A stretch of 64,000 bases of DNA, from NCBI GenBank assembly GCA_016787665.1, contig JAEUUC010000006.1:285479-349478 (forward strand), given 5' to 3'. The position numbers and the translations under genes were made by a program. This DNA is from Cyclobacteriaceae bacterium (GTDB taxonomy: Bacteria > Bacteroidota > Bacteroidia > Cytophagales > Cyclobacteriaceae). The stretch's first letter is position 1. Every line of letters begins with the position of its first letter. Of this stretch, positions 17,148-25,612 are shown piece by piece. The notes below the pieces were generated by a model, which was not told where the DNA came from, did not search any database, and worked only from the letters and a program-made list of their open reading frames with translations.

Positions 17148-18341
17148 ATGTACTACCACAAACTGGGCCATATTCCGCCCAAACGCCACACGCAATTTCG
17201 CCAACCCGATGGCTCCTTATATAAGGAAGAACTTGTGAGCTCGGAGGGATTTTCGGGCATCTACTCCAACTTGTATCATATTTATCCGCCCACGCGCATC
17301 AAAGCCGTGCTGGAATCGGTTAAGTATGGACCCAAACGGCTTGATGACTACGCCCTGAAACAAACACATCTCAATACTTCCAAAGTGGGCGCCACGGGTA
17401 ACGATTTTCTGGAGGCACGTAAAGTGTTGATGACCAATAACGACTGCTCCATTTCCATTTGTTCGCCCACCAGTCGCAAAATGGATTACTTCTATAAAAA
17501 TGCAGAAGGCGATGAAGTCATCTTTATTCACGATGGCAAGGGCGTGCTGATTTCGCCCTTTGGTAAATTGGAGATCCGGCAGGGCGACTACGTAGTCATT
17601 CCCCGCACGGTAATCTACAAGCTGGAGTTTGAGGAGGGCCCGTTGCGCCTGTTGATTGTCGAGTCGGCATCTCCGGTGGAAACGGTGAAGCGGTATCGCA
17701 ATGAATTAGGGCAATTGCTGGAGCATTCCCCCTATTGTGAACGTGACATTCGGCCCCCGCACGAATTGATTACCGACAGCCGCATCGGGGAGTTTCGGAT
17801 GAAAATCAAGAAACAGGGCTACCTGCACAATTATGTGTACGAACACAGTCCGTTGGATCTGGTGGGTTGGGATGGCTTTCTCTGGCCCTACGCGTTCTCC
17901 ATCCATGATTTTGAGCCCATCACCGGGCGCATCCACCAGCCACCGCCCGTGCACCAGACATTCCAGGCGCGCAATTTTGTGATCTGCTCGTTTGTGCCCC
18001 GCTTGTTTGACTATCACCCGCAGGCCATACCGGCCCCCTATAACCACAGCAACATCGACAGTGATGAGGTGCTGTACTACGCAGAAGGTAACTTCATGAG
18101 CCGAAGAGGTATTGAGCGGGGATCCTTTACGCTTCACCCGGGCGGCCTGCCGCATGGCCCGCACCCCGGCACCGTAGAAAAGAGTATCGGGGCAAAAGAA
18201 ACACATGAGCTGGCGGTGATGATCGATACGTTTCACCCGCTGCACCTGACCACCGATGCCCTGGAGTTTTTGGACAAAAACTACCCCATGAGCTGGACCG
18301 ACAAAACAGAGGGCGGGTTTAATGAAATCAATACGCCTTAG
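17148..18341 (+). CDS. hmgA: Homogentisate 1,2-dioxygenase
   Basis: This ring-cleaving, Fe(II)-dependent enzyme converts homogentisate to maleylacetoacetate in tyrosine and phenylalanine breakdown. The 397-residue protein begins YYHKLGHIPPKRHTQF. Its C-terminal cupin core holds HQTFQARNFVICSFVPR, YNHSNIDSDEVLYY and GSFTLHPGGLPHGPHPG, containing the His and Glu residues expected at the iron centre. No other homogentisate-pathway gene lies nearby. It follows the antiporter by 22 bases on the same strand, probably by chance. Confidence 0.95.
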   Translation: MYYHKLGHIPPKRHTQFRQPDGSLYKEELVSSEGFSGIYSNLYHIYPPTRIKAVLESVKYGPKRLDDYALKQTHLNTSKVGATGNDFLEARKVLMTNNDCSISICSPTSRKMDYFYKNAEGDEVIFIHDGKGVLISPFGKLEIRQGDYVVIPRTVIYKLEFEEGPLRLLIVESASPVETVKRYRNELGQLLEHSPYCERDIRPPHELITDSRIGEFRMKIKKQGYLHNYVYEHSPLDLVGWDGFLWPYAFSIHDFEPITGRIHQPPPVHQTFQARNFVICSFVPRLFDYHPQAIPAPYNHSNIDSDEVLYYAEGNFMSRRGIERGSFTLHPGGLPHGPHPGTVEKSIGAKETHELAVMIDTFHPLHLTTDALEFLDKNYPMSWTDKTEGGFNEINTP

Positions 18342-18386
18342 CGCAAATGTTGTGTCTTGGTGCCTTCGTGGCGAATCATAACTGAA

Positions 18387-19088
18387 ATGAAAATGAAAAC
18401 TCCACTATTGATTGCTTCGCTCTTGCTCTCGCATATTGTGATTGCACAAGAATTAGTTGGGGCCTGGCAAACCGGCCCGGACGACAATCGCACGGTGATG
18501 ATTGTTTCCCCGAAACATTTTGCTGTAACGGTCTACAACCTGAAAGAGAAAACGTTTACCGGGACGTATGGCGGAAGTTGGCGGGTGGAAAAAGATCAGC
18601 TCGTTAGCCTTCATGAATTCAATACCATGAATGCCGGCCAGGTCGGCAGTGAAACACGACAGTTGATAAACGTGAAGAATGACAAACTCAAATTAGGCGA
18701 TGTGGAGTTCACGCGAATCGACAACGGCACTCCGGGGGCGCTGGCGGGTGCGTGGCTGATCACCGGCCGCGTCACCGAAAAAGGCCAGCAGACCATCACG
18801 CCAGGTGCACGCAAAACCATGAAGATTCTCTCCGGCACACGGTTTCAGTGGATTGCCTACAACAACGAAACCAAAGAGTTTTTCGGAACGGGAGGCGGAA
18901 CCTACACCACGGAAGCCGGCAAGTACACCGAAGCAATCGAATTCTTCTCGCGCGATAATACCCGCGTGGGCATGACGCTGGAATTCAATTTTGAACTACC
19001 CGAGGGCAACTGGCGCCACAGCGGCAAAAGCAGCAAGGGCGAGCCCATTGATGAAATCTGGACCAAACGGGAGAAGATTGGAATCTAG
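18387..19088 (+). CDS. Secreted protein with two lipocalin-like repeats, function unknown
   Basis: From the ATG at 18387 the protein has 233 residues, with a signal peptide (KMKTPLLIASLLLSHIVIAQ). The mature part shows two similar halves: LVGAWQTG...MIVSPKHF...TFTGTYGGSWRVE and LAGAWLITG...MKILSGTRFQWIAY...FFGTGGGTY. Both follow the pattern GxW, a central hydrophobic strand, then a GTYGG-type turn, which suggests a duplicated beta-barrel (DUF4488/lipocalin-like). It is probably periplasmic. The spacer before it (18342-18386) carries the low-information phrase TTGGTGCCTTCGTGGCG seen as a dispersed spacer motif in many genomes. Confidence 0.72.
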   Translation: MKMKTPLLIASLLLSHIVIAQELVGAWQTGPDDNRTVMIVSPKHFAVTVYNLKEKTFTGTYGGSWRVEKDQLVSLHEFNTMNAGQVGSETRQLINVKNDKLKLGDVEFTRIDNGTPGALAGAWLITGRVTEKGQQTITPGARKTMKILSGTRFQWIAYNNETKEFFGTGGGTYTTEAGKYTEAIEFFSRDNTRVGMTLEFNFELPEGNWRHSGKSSKGEPIDEIWTKREKIGI

Positions 19089-19110
19089 TTCGTAATCAAC
19101 TCAGCCAGCT

Positions 19111-19419
19111 ATGATGGGTTTTGGCGGCTTTTGGAAACAGATGGCCGAGACGAACCGGGTAAACCGGGAAATGCTCAAAGGTGGACGGAAGAAAAAATTT
19201 GACCGGCAGGGAATGGATAGCTCGTACAGACGAGGTGAGCACCTGTTTACTACAAAAGCTTACGACCCGAATGCAATAAAACTAATCCGGAAGTCACTAG
19301 ACGATCAAAGGCGCTCGGAGAAAATCAGAACGGTCATTAAGTTTTGCTTATCGATTTTGATAACCGCTATGCTTTTTGCCATGGCTTTTGAACTGATGGA
19401 GCGTTACTCAAACACATAG
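19111..19419 (+). CDS. Small single-pass membrane protein, function unknown
   Basis: A 102-residue protein with a basic N-terminal half (GGRKKKFDRQG) and one C-terminal membrane helix (about 77-93, FCLSILITAMLFAMAFEL). It begins 22 bases after the preceding secreted protein gene on the same strand. A second ATG directly follows the first. I see no conserved motif. It reads as a real gene because the basic-then-hydrophobic composition is coherent and it fills the space between neighbours. Confidence 0.55.
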   Translation: MMGFGGFWKQMAETNRVNREMLKGGRKKKFDRQGMDSSYRRGEHLFTTKAYDPNAIKLIRKSLDDQRRSEKIRTVIKFCLSILITAMLFAMAFELMERYSNT

Positions 19420-19430
19420 ACACATAGAAC

Positions 19431-20297
19431 TTAAGCTTCAGCGGTTTTTTTCACATTCACCAAAAACCCAAAGGCAGCCGCAGTGAAAAACATCAGCAAA
19501 CTGTACACAGCCGGGGGCACACTCATGGTGGCATTGTTAATCACGTTGAGGGCAATGAAAATCGCCAGCGTACCGTTGTGAATACCGATCTCCATGCCAA
19601 TGGCAATGGACTGGCGCTTGTCGATGCCAAACAGCTGCGGCAGAAAATAACCCACGGCCATACTCAGTACGTTGAACAGCAACACGGGCAACCCGAGCAC
19701 GCTGAAGTTGTCGATCAGCACCTGCTTCTCGCGCACCGTCACCGAAATAATGATCAGGATCAGTAATAATGCAGAAATAATCTTTACCGGCTTGTCCATC
19801 TTGAGCGCGAAAGCGGGTGCTTTGCTCTTGATGATCATGCCCAAGGTAACCGGCATAAGCACAATGGCAAACACCTCCACCACCTTGCTGAAGGGCATGG
19901 GTATAAACTGGCCGGCCCCGAGAAAGTACTCCATGGAAAAATTCACGATCACCGGCAAGGTGAACAGGGCGAGCACACTGTTAACGGCAGTTAATGTAAT
20001 GTTGAGCGCCACATCGCCATTGCTCAGGTGACTGTACAAATTAGCGGTGGCCCCACCCGGTGATGCCGCCAATAACATAAGCCCCACACTCAACTCGGGG
20101 CCGAGCCCGCTGAACCGGGCCAGCACGAAACACAGTAGCGGCAGCAGCAACATCTGGCAGGCAAGCGCCAGTGTAATGGCCTTGGGAAATTTCGTTACCC
20201 GTTTGAAGTCATAAATAGTGAGCGAAAGCCCGAGGCCCAGCATGATAATGCCCAGGGCAATCGGCAAGAATAAGGTGGTGGCGGCTGACTGTTGCAT
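19431..20297 (-). CDS. Bile acid:sodium symporter (BASS) family transporter
   Basis: A 288-residue membrane protein with about nine to ten hydrophobic helices, matching the SBF/BASS family. Bacterial members move organic anions such as bile acids, pyruvate or pantothenate with sodium. Family features are GLSLTIYDFKRVTKFPKAI near the start, LAASPGGATANLYSHLSNGDVALN in the first half, and the second repeat IGMEIGIHNGTLAIFIAL. The substrate is not predictable. It is transcribed divergently from the thioesterase gene with only 27 bases between the starts. Confidence 0.9.
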   Translation of the reverse strand: MQQSAATTLFLPIALGIIMLGLGLSLTIYDFKRVTKFPKAITLALACQMLLLPLLCFVLARFSGLGPELSVGLMLLAASPGGATANLYSHLSNGDVALNITLTAVNSVLALFTLPVIVNFSMEYFLGAGQFIPMPFSKVVEVFAIVLMPVTLGMIIKSKAPAFALKMDKPVKIISALLLILIIISVTVREKQVLIDNFSVLGLPVLLFNVLSMAVGYFLPQLFGIDKRQSIAIGMEIGIHNGTLAIFIALNVINNATMSVPPAVYSLLMFFTAAAFGFLVNVKKTAEA

Positions 20298-20324
20298 GGA
20301 GGAAAGTTATAGTATCTTAACCGC

Positions 20325-20777
20325 ATGGAAAAGTTTTTGTTGCCCATACAGGTGCGTTGGTCGGATATCGATCAAAACCGGCACTTGCGCCATTCGGCTT
20401 ATTACGACTACGGGGCCACCGTACGCATCGCTTGTTTCTCTCAGCACGGTCTAACGAACATGAAGTTCGAAGAATTGCATATCGGCCCGATACTGTTCCG
20501 GGAGGAAGCAGTGTTTAAGCGTGAAATCAAATTTGAAGACCGGATTACCGTAGATATGGAAGTGACCTGCGCCACTAACGATTTTGCCCGGTGGAGTATT
20601 CGCCATCATTTTTTTAAAGAAGATGGAACGCTCAGTGCCATCATCAACATCGATGGCGCCTGGATCGACATAACCAGGCGTAAACTGGCCGTGCCGGATG
20701 CTTTCGTCCAAAACATCTTCGATGACTTTCCTAAAGCGAAGGACTTTGAAAAATTGACATTGAAGAAACTAACCTAG
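20325..20777 (+). CDS. Acyl-CoA thioesterase (hot-dog fold, 4HBT type)
   Basis: A 150-residue single hot-dog domain protein. The N-terminal QVRWSDIDQNRHLRHSAYYDY corresponds to the catalytic Asp and following helix of 4-hydroxybenzoyl-CoA thioesterase-like enzymes. GPILFREEAVFKREIKFEDRITV is the usual second strand region. The substrate is unknown. TATCTTAA a few bases upstream is a partial -7 element. It converges on purN with a four-base gap. Confidence 0.85.
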   Translation: MEKFLLPIQVRWSDIDQNRHLRHSAYYDYGATVRIACFSQHGLTNMKFEELHIGPILFREEAVFKREIKFEDRITVDMEVTCATNDFARWSIRHHFFKEDGTLSAIINIDGAWIDITRRKLAVPDAFVQNIFDDFPKAKDFEKLTLKKLT

Positions 20778-20781
20778 CGGG

Positions 20782-21348
20782 TTAGCCGATCCATTGTTCG
20801 ACTACGTGCGGGTAATGGCGATGTTCAAGTTGATGAACGTTCTGCGCAATCGTTTCAGGTGTATCAGCCGGGGCTACCGGGCAGCGGGCCTGGAATAATA
20901 TTTTTCCTTCGTCATAATGCTCGTTCACCAGATGGATCGTGATGCCGGTCTCGCTTACACCGCTTTTCTTCACCGCCTCGTGAACTTTTATTCCGTACAT
21001 ACCTTTGCCCCCAAAGGCCGGCAGCAACGCAGGGTGAATATTTACGATTCGATCGGGGAAGGCCTGTAAAAGATTTGTTGGAATCATCCAGTTGAAACCT
21101 GCCAGCACGATGTGCGTGATTTGTCGCTGCTGTAACCAGGCCACCAGATCTCCGCTTTGCAGCATTACCTTGTCCACCACCAACGACTCTACCCCATGTT
21201 GACGGGCACGCGTGAGCGCAAAGGCATCGGGCCGGCTGCTGATCAAGGTCGCTATCTGCACCCGGAGATGATGTTTGAAGTACCGGAAGAAAGCTTCGGC
21301 ATTGGTTCCGTTACCAGAGGCAAAAATGGCCAGGCGGGCGTTGGTCAT
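20782..21348 (-). CDS. purN: Phosphoribosylglycinamide formyltransferase
   Basis: PurN transfers a formyl group from 10-formyltetrahydrofolate to GAR in purine synthesis, the same pathway as purH at 8679. The 188-residue protein starts LAIFASGNGTNAEAFF, the phosphate-binding region. The catalytic block is VNIHPALLPAFGGKGMYG (Asn-His), followed by SETGITIHLVNEHYDEGKIL with the catalytic Asp. It lies four bases upstream of the ubiA-like gene on the minus strand map order (ubiA then purN), so they are probably co-transcribed. Confidence 0.95.
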   Translation of the reverse strand: MTNARLAIFASGNGTNAEAFFRYFKHHLRVQIATLISSRPDAFALTRARQHGVESLVVDKVMLQSGDLVAWLQQRQITHIVLAGFNWMIPTNLLQAFPDRIVNIHPALLPAFGGKGMYGIKVHEAVKKSGVSETGITIHLVNEHYDEGKILFQARCPVAPADTPETIAQNVHQLEHRHYPHVVEQWIG

Positions 21349-21352
21349 GGCG

Positions 21353-22198
21353 CTAAGATAGGAAAGCCATGCTCGCCACCCCGAGCAACATGATCAACTT
21401 ACACCACTGGCTCAACCAATAAAAATCACGAATTGTATCCGCCCGCGCCAGACGAACAGTGAGCACGATCAAGGGCAAAAACAAAGCCGGCAGAAAGTAG
21501 ATGAGCGGCAAGGCCTGAAACCGAACGTCCAGGTAGATGACCGAGAGAGCGAATACCCCCAGCAGCCCATAGATCACATTCTTCGCTCTGCGTATGCCCC
21601 ACACAATAGGCAGTGTGCGGCAACCAAAGGTGTTGTCACCTTTAAGGTCTTCCATATCCTTTATGATCTCGCGCGCCAACGTGATGAAAAAAGCGAAGAG
21701 CGCATAGATCCAGATCATGATATTGTGGCTGTGGTAGAGTGCTTCAACCAACAACACGGCACAACCCGTAAGCAACGCAATGGTGAGATTGCCAATAAAC
21801 GGTTGCCGCTTGAGTTGGTTGGAGTACACCCAAAGCAGAAACGCACAGAAAAAATTAATCAACCCGATCGGCACACTCAACCAAAAACCCATGGCTGTGC
21901 CGGTGATGGAAAGAACGGAATGAAACAAAATGGCAAACCGCCTCGGTATCCATTTGCCCACTACCACGCGATCAGGCTTGTTGACCAGATCAATCTTCAC
22001 ATCGTAGTAGTCGTTAATGATGTAGCCGGCCGCGGCAATCATCACGGTAGAAGAAGCAAGCAGCAACAGCCGCCAGTCGGTTAAGGTGGAGGACGAGACC
22101 AGGAAACCCGCAGTACAATATTGCGTGAGGGCTACAATCACCAGGTTCCAGAACCGGGTCAGGCGAAACATGGCAACGACAAACCCCGGATTCTTCAT
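21353..22198 (-). CDS. UbiA-family prenyltransferase (geranylgeranylglycerol-phosphate geranylgeranyltransferase-like)
   Basis: A 281-residue membrane enzyme with about eight to nine helices. Two Asp-rich motifs bind the Mg-diphosphate of the prenyl donor: NDYYDVKIDLVNKPDR (about 62-77) and KDMEDLKGDNTFGCRTLP (about 180-197). Bacteroidota homologues are usually annotated as digeranylgeranylglyceryl phosphate synthases by similarity to archaea, but the real acceptor is unknown. No menaquinone or heme genes flank it, so a quinone role is not supported by context. It lies upstream of purN. Confidence 0.85.
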   Translation of the reverse strand: MKNPGFVVAMFRLTRFWNLVIVALTQYCTAGFLVSSSTLTDWRLLLLASSTVMIAAAGYIINDYYDVKIDLVNKPDRVVVGKWIPRRFAILFHSVLSITGTAMGFWLSVPIGLINFFCAFLLWVYSNQLKRQPFIGNLTIALLTGCAVLLVEALYHSHNIMIWIYALFAFFITLAREIIKDMEDLKGDNTFGCRTLPIVWGIRRAKNVIYGLLGVFALSVIYLDVRFQALPLIYFLPALFLPLIVLTVRLARADTIRDFYWLSQWCKLIMLLGVASMAFLS

Positions 22199-22210
22199 GA
22201 CACAAAGATA

Positions 22211-22297
22211 CCAGACTGGTACTAGATACTGGATACTGGATACCAGATACTAGATACTGGATGCTGGATAAAGGCACCAAGATCCAGAATCCAGTAG
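22211..22297. repeat. Short degenerate tandem repeat with a long imperfect hairpin
   Basis: The plus strand shows repeated copies of a GATACTGG-like unit between about 22211 and 22269, for example ACTAGATACTGGATACTGG. The last copies, TACTGGATGCTGGAT (22255-22269), face ATCCAGAATCCAGTA (22282-22296). This gives a 15-base-pair stem with one mismatch and a 12-base loop. The element fills the space between the TonB receptor stop and the ubiA-like start. It could be a transcript-stabilising or terminating structure, or a REP-like extragenic repeat. No U-run follows. Confidence 0.65.
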
Positions 22298-22309
22298 CTA
22301 ATACCCAGC

Positions 22310-24760
22310 TTAGAACTTCAACGCCAGCATCAGCATGTAATTCCGGCCGGCTTGGGGGTAAAAGTAATTCTGCCGGAACTCATTACCGGCACCGCCAAAG
22401 TATCCGTACGTGTAGCCGTTTGACTCATACTCGTGATCGAACAGGTTGTTGGCCAAGGCACTGATGGCAATCTCGCGCATGCCGTGCGGCCGGATCGACC
22501 ACGTAGCCCGCAGGTCATTGACCCAGTAGGCATTCAATTGCCGGTCCGGATTTGACGTGTTGTCTAAAAACTGGCGACCCACATACTTGGAGAGCCAGGC
22601 CAATTCCACACCCCGAATGGGCGTAAACGCCAGTACCGATCCAGCTATCACGTTGGGCGAAAATGAGATATCCGTGTTTCGGTAGGTGTTCCGAATTTCG
22701 TTGAACTCGTCAAAGTTGACTCCATAATCATACAGTACCTCGGTGAATTCCTTGATCTTGTTTTGACTAAGCGTGAGGTTGGCCGCCCATTGAACTTTTT
22801 CATGCAGGCGCACCGATCCATCCAATTCAACTCCCGTGCGATAGCTGTCCGGCACATTGGTGCGAATGTTAGCCCCCACGTCATTAATCGCTCCCGTAAG
22901 CACCAACTGATTGCGGTAGTTCATGAGGTAGTAATTCACGTTAAGCGTAGCCCGTTCCGTACGCCAGCGCCAACCCACTTCCAGGTTGTGAAGGGTTTCA
23001 GGTTTCGGAGCACGGGTTGAGCTGCCATCAACAAAATCATCGCGCACGGGTTCACGATTCGCCACGGCATAAGAGGCATACAATTGCTCCCGTTCATTTC
23101 GGGAGTAGGTGATTCCCGCCTTGGGATTAAAAAAGTGAAAGTCGGCCGAAATGTCGAAGTCAAACTGACGGTTCTCGCGGCCGGCTGTAGCATAGCGGAT
23201 ACCCCGGTACTGCAAATCGACAAATGCCTGCCAGCGCGCATTAAGGGCATAACTCGTTTTCCAGAAGACATTGAAGTCCGTCTTATGCCCGTTGTTGAAA
23301 TAATACCGATAGTCTTTTTCTACACCCATCGGGAGCGCTGACCAGATGATTTCCCCAAAGTGATCTCCATCGTATTGGTTCCAACCCCCACCCAGGGTGG
23401 ACTGCACGCGTGCACGATCGTAGTTGACCGACCACGTAAGCCCGTAAAAATGATTATCGAGCCAACGCCTGCGCACCAGATCTGTCGAGCCGAATTTCTC
23501 GGTCCCGATTTGCACCGTATCCAGTCCATAGCGAGAGTACGCATCGTCATACCGGAACTCTTCGTAGAAACCCCGGCCACGGGTGTAGTGCAGGGCAACG
23601 TTGGCGGTGATGGCCTCCGAAAAAAGATGAGAAGTGTGCAGTTGGTAATGATCCTGCCGGTAATTGTCTACCTGCTGATCATACATGTAGGTGTTAAAAG
23701 TGCGGGGGTTGCTGGTCAACAGATTCTGCGTCTGTTCCGCATTCCAGTCCTCCATTGAGGCCGTCTCGAGCATCGCGGTAACATCACTGCGAAGCCGCGA
23801 CTCCGGCACACCATACCAGCTTTGATACGTTACTTCGCGACCGCCAAAGGTGATCGCTTTGATCATCGTCTTTTTTCCATAGTATCCTCCTGCGAGATAA
23901 TACGACTTTAAATCCGAGGACGCCCGGTCAATAAAACCATCGGAGGTGATCTGGGAAAGCCTGCCATCAAAGGCAAACCGGTTGTTCAGCAAGCCCGTGC
24001 CAAAGGCTACCGTATGCCGCCACGTATTGAACGAACCCACCGAGTTAATCACATCGGCATAGGCCGAATCGTTGCGCACGTTGGTTTGCAGATTGACGGA
24101 AGCACCAAAGGCCGCGGCTCCGTTGGTGGACGTGCCCACGCCCCGTTGCACCTGAATACTGTTCGTAGAGGAAGCTAAATCCGGGGTATTTACCCAGAAT
24201 ACATTTTGGCTCTCGCTGTCGTTAAGCGGAATGCCATTTATGGTTACGTTAATGCGCGTGGCATCGCTGCCGCGGATGCGCATACCCGTATAGCCCACTC
24301 CCGCACCAGCATCCGATGTGGTTACCAGCGAAGGCGACCAATTGAGCACGAAGGGGAGATCCTGCCCGAAGTTTTGCTTTTGAATAACCGGGCGGTCAAT
24401 GTTGCTGAACGTGGTAGGGCTTTTATCCCCCGCCCGTGTAGCCAATACCAGCACTTCATCCGTCAGCGTGGTGGACTCCTCCAACACAATCTCGGCAACT
24501 ACGCCTGCCACCAGCGTAATTCGTTTGGTTTGAAAGCCTACGTATCGCACCTCAGCTTCGTAAGCGGTTCCAGACAGGTTGGCGAAAGCAAAACGACCAG
24601 AAGCGTCCGTTATCGTAACCAACTTGTCGCGTACCAATTCCACAGTGGCGCCAGCCAGCGGCCCAGTGCCTGCACTTTTCACCACGCCCGTGAGGGTTTG
24701 TTGAGCGTACGCCTGCCACGACAGCACCAGCGCTACCGCAGCGATCTTAAATTTGAACAT
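22310..24760 (-). CDS. TonB-dependent outer-membrane receptor, probable thiamin(e) transporter
   Basis: From the ATG at 24760 the protein has 816 residues and starts with a signal peptide (MFKFKIAAVALVLSWQAYAQ). A carboxypeptidase-regulatory-like beta domain (TLTGVVKSAGTGPLAGATVEL, about 22-100) follows, then the TonB plug (about 110-225, with GYTGMRIRGSDATRINVTING and QRGVGTSTNGAAAFGASVNL). The 22-strand barrel ends in Phe (LALKF). The frame remains open upstream to 24958, but that stretch is the TPP riboswitch, so the later start is correct. The riboswitch argues that thiamin or a derivative is the cargo. No inner-membrane partner such as pnuT is next to it. Confidence 0.9.
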   Translation of the reverse strand: MFKFKIAAVALVLSWQAYAQQTLTGVVKSAGTGPLAGATVELVRDKLVTITDASGRFAFANLSGTAYEAEVRYVGFQTKRITLVAGVVAEIVLEESTTLTDEVLVLATRAGDKSPTTFSNIDRPVIQKQNFGQDLPFVLNWSPSLVTTSDAGAGVGYTGMRIRGSDATRINVTINGIPLNDSESQNVFWVNTPDLASSTNSIQVQRGVGTSTNGAAAFGASVNLQTNVRNDSAYADVINSVGSFNTWRHTVAFGTGLLNNRFAFDGRLSQITSDGFIDRASSDLKSYYLAGGYYGKKTMIKAITFGGREVTYQSWYGVPESRLRSDVTAMLETASMEDWNAEQTQNLLTSNPRTFNTYMYDQQVDNYRQDHYQLHTSHLFSEAITANVALHYTRGRGFYEEFRYDDAYSRYGLDTVQIGTEKFGSTDLVRRRWLDNHFYGLTWSVNYDRARVQSTLGGGWNQYDGDHFGEIIWSALPMGVEKDYRYYFNNGHKTDFNVFWKTSYALNARWQAFVDLQYRGIRYATAGRENRQFDFDISADFHFFNPKAGITYSRNEREQLYASYAVANREPVRDDFVDGSSTRAPKPETLHNLEVGWRWRTERATLNVNYYLMNYRNQLVLTGAINDVGANIRTNVPDSYRTGVELDGSVRLHEKVQWAANLTLSQNKIKEFTEVLYDYGVNFDEFNEIRNTYRNTDISFSPNVIAGSVLAFTPIRGVELAWLSKYVGRQFLDNTSNPDRQLNAYWVNDLRATWSIRPHGMREIAISALANNLFDHEYESNGYTYGYFGGAGNEFRQNYFYPQAGRNYMLMLALKF

Positions 24761-24787
24761 GTTTTCGTTCGGTTTAAACCTGCAGAG

Positions 24788-24803
24788 CACACCGGGGCGT
24801 GTG
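24788..24803 (-). promoter_or_regulatory. Small hairpin between riboswitch and receptor start
   Basis: CACAC and GTGTG flank a six-base GC-rich loop, forming a 5-base-pair stem in the leader between the TPP aptamer and the ATG at 24760. It has no U-run, so it is not an obvious terminator. It could be part of the expression platform, but this is an inference. Confidence 0.3.
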
Positions 24804-24821
24804 ATGCGTACGTTTAACCAT

Positions 24822-24934
24822 TGCCTTCCCTTCGGCCGCATTACCGGCATCAGGTTCATTGGGTATAATCTCAGCCCGTTGTTTTGTTCCACCCTCGCTT
24901 TCGGCCATGGTGGATGATTAAGGCACCCCTGCCG
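24822..24934 (-). promoter_or_regulatory. TPP riboswitch (THI element)
   Basis: Read on the minus strand, the leader contains the conserved TPP aptamer blocks in order. These are CAGGGGTGCC (P1/J side, near 24922-24932), a variable P3a stem TCCACC/GGTGGA (24888-24914), GGCTGAGAT (24868-24876), then ACCC and GAACCTGAT (24849-24857). GCCGGTAATGCGGC-like P4/P5 sequence and GAAGGGAA (near 24825-24833) close P1. It sits about 61 bases upstream of the TonB receptor ATG. In Bacteroidota such elements control outer-membrane thiamin receptors, usually by lowering expression when TPP is high. Confidence 0.95.
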
Positions 24935-25013
24935 CGATTTTTCCTCGCGACCCCGCAAAGGTATAGTACAGTTTGTCTATTTTGCAAAGGGCCAATTAAA
25001 ACCACTCCTATAT

Positions 25014-25508
25014 ATGTACCGGGCTAGCGTAAACCAACAGGTTTTTGAAATTGAAGGAAGCGGAGATGCGCTGACGTTAAACAATGCACGGCTGGATTGG
25101 GACATCGTTCCACTTGGCAACGGGCATTATCACATCCTACACCAGGGCCAGGGTTATTCGGCCGAGCTGGTGAAGGTGGATTCGGCCACCAAAACATTCA
25201 CCCTCAAGATCAATGGGCAACTTCAGGTGGTTGAGTTGAAAGACAAGTTTGACTTGTTGTTGGAGAAAATGGGTATGCAGCACACGGGTGCCGGCAAAGT
25301 GAACAACATCAAAGCGCCCATGCCGGGGCTGATCATCGACCTGAAAATTTCGGCCGGTGATACGGTGAAAGCCGGTGATCCGTTGTTGATTTTGGAAGCG
25401 ATGAAGATGGAGAATATCTTGAAATCACCAGGCGATGGTGTGGTGAAATCCATTAAGATCAAGAAAGGCGACAGTGTGGAAAAAGGTCAGGTGCTGGTGG
25501 AGTTTTGA
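25014..25508 (+). CDS. Biotin carboxyl carrier protein (biotin/lipoyl domain)
   Basis: A 164-residue carrier protein. The C-terminal biotinyl domain (about 95-164) has the biotin attachment motif EAMKMEN with K131, preceded by KAPMPGLIIDLKISAGDTVKAGD. The N-terminal part (1-85) is a beta-rich region like the BT domain tail of propionyl- or acyl-CoA carboxylase biotin subunits, not the AccB Ala/Pro linker form. This suggests a carrier for a biotin-dependent acyl-CoA carboxylase encoded elsewhere, since no carboxylase subunit lies beside it. TATTTTG upstream is close to a -7 box. Confidence 0.88.
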   Translation: MYRASVNQQVFEIEGSGDALTLNNARLDWDIVPLGNGHYHILHQGQGYSAELVKVDSATKTFTLKINGQLQVVELKDKFDLLLEKMGMQHTGAGKVNNIKAPMPGLIIDLKISAGDTVKAGDPLLILEAMKMENILKSPGDGVVKSIKIKKGDSVEKGQVLVEF

Positions 25509-25588
25509 GGGCAAACGATGACCAGCATTCATTCGTGAAGGCCGCAACAGGCTTGAAAAACAGCTGCCCGAAAATCGCCTCTTTCTGA

Positions 25589-25596
25589 TATATTTG
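25589..25596 (+). promoter_or_regulatory. Predicted -7 promoter element of pyrH
   Basis: The sequence TATATTTG is an exact TAnnTTTG match ending 16 bases before the pyrH ATG. It would drive the pyrH-frr-lgt-like unit. Confidence 0.5.
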
Positions 25597-25612
25597 AGCG
25601 TCTTTTCCACGC

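Noticed and set aside
18342..18386. Repeat-like phrase TTGGTGCCTTCGTGGCG before the lipocalin-like gene
   Set aside because: A single low-information copy. It resembles common spacer phrases and shows no inverted or tandem structure.
24761..24958. N-terminal extension of the TonB receptor up to 24958
   Set aside because: That stretch is the TPP riboswitch. The signal peptide begins at the ATG at 24760.
25014..25508. Assignment as AccB of acetyl-CoA carboxylase
   Set aside because: The N-terminal half lacks the Ala/Pro-rich AccB linker and no accC gene follows. The propionyl/acyl-CoA carboxylase type fits better.
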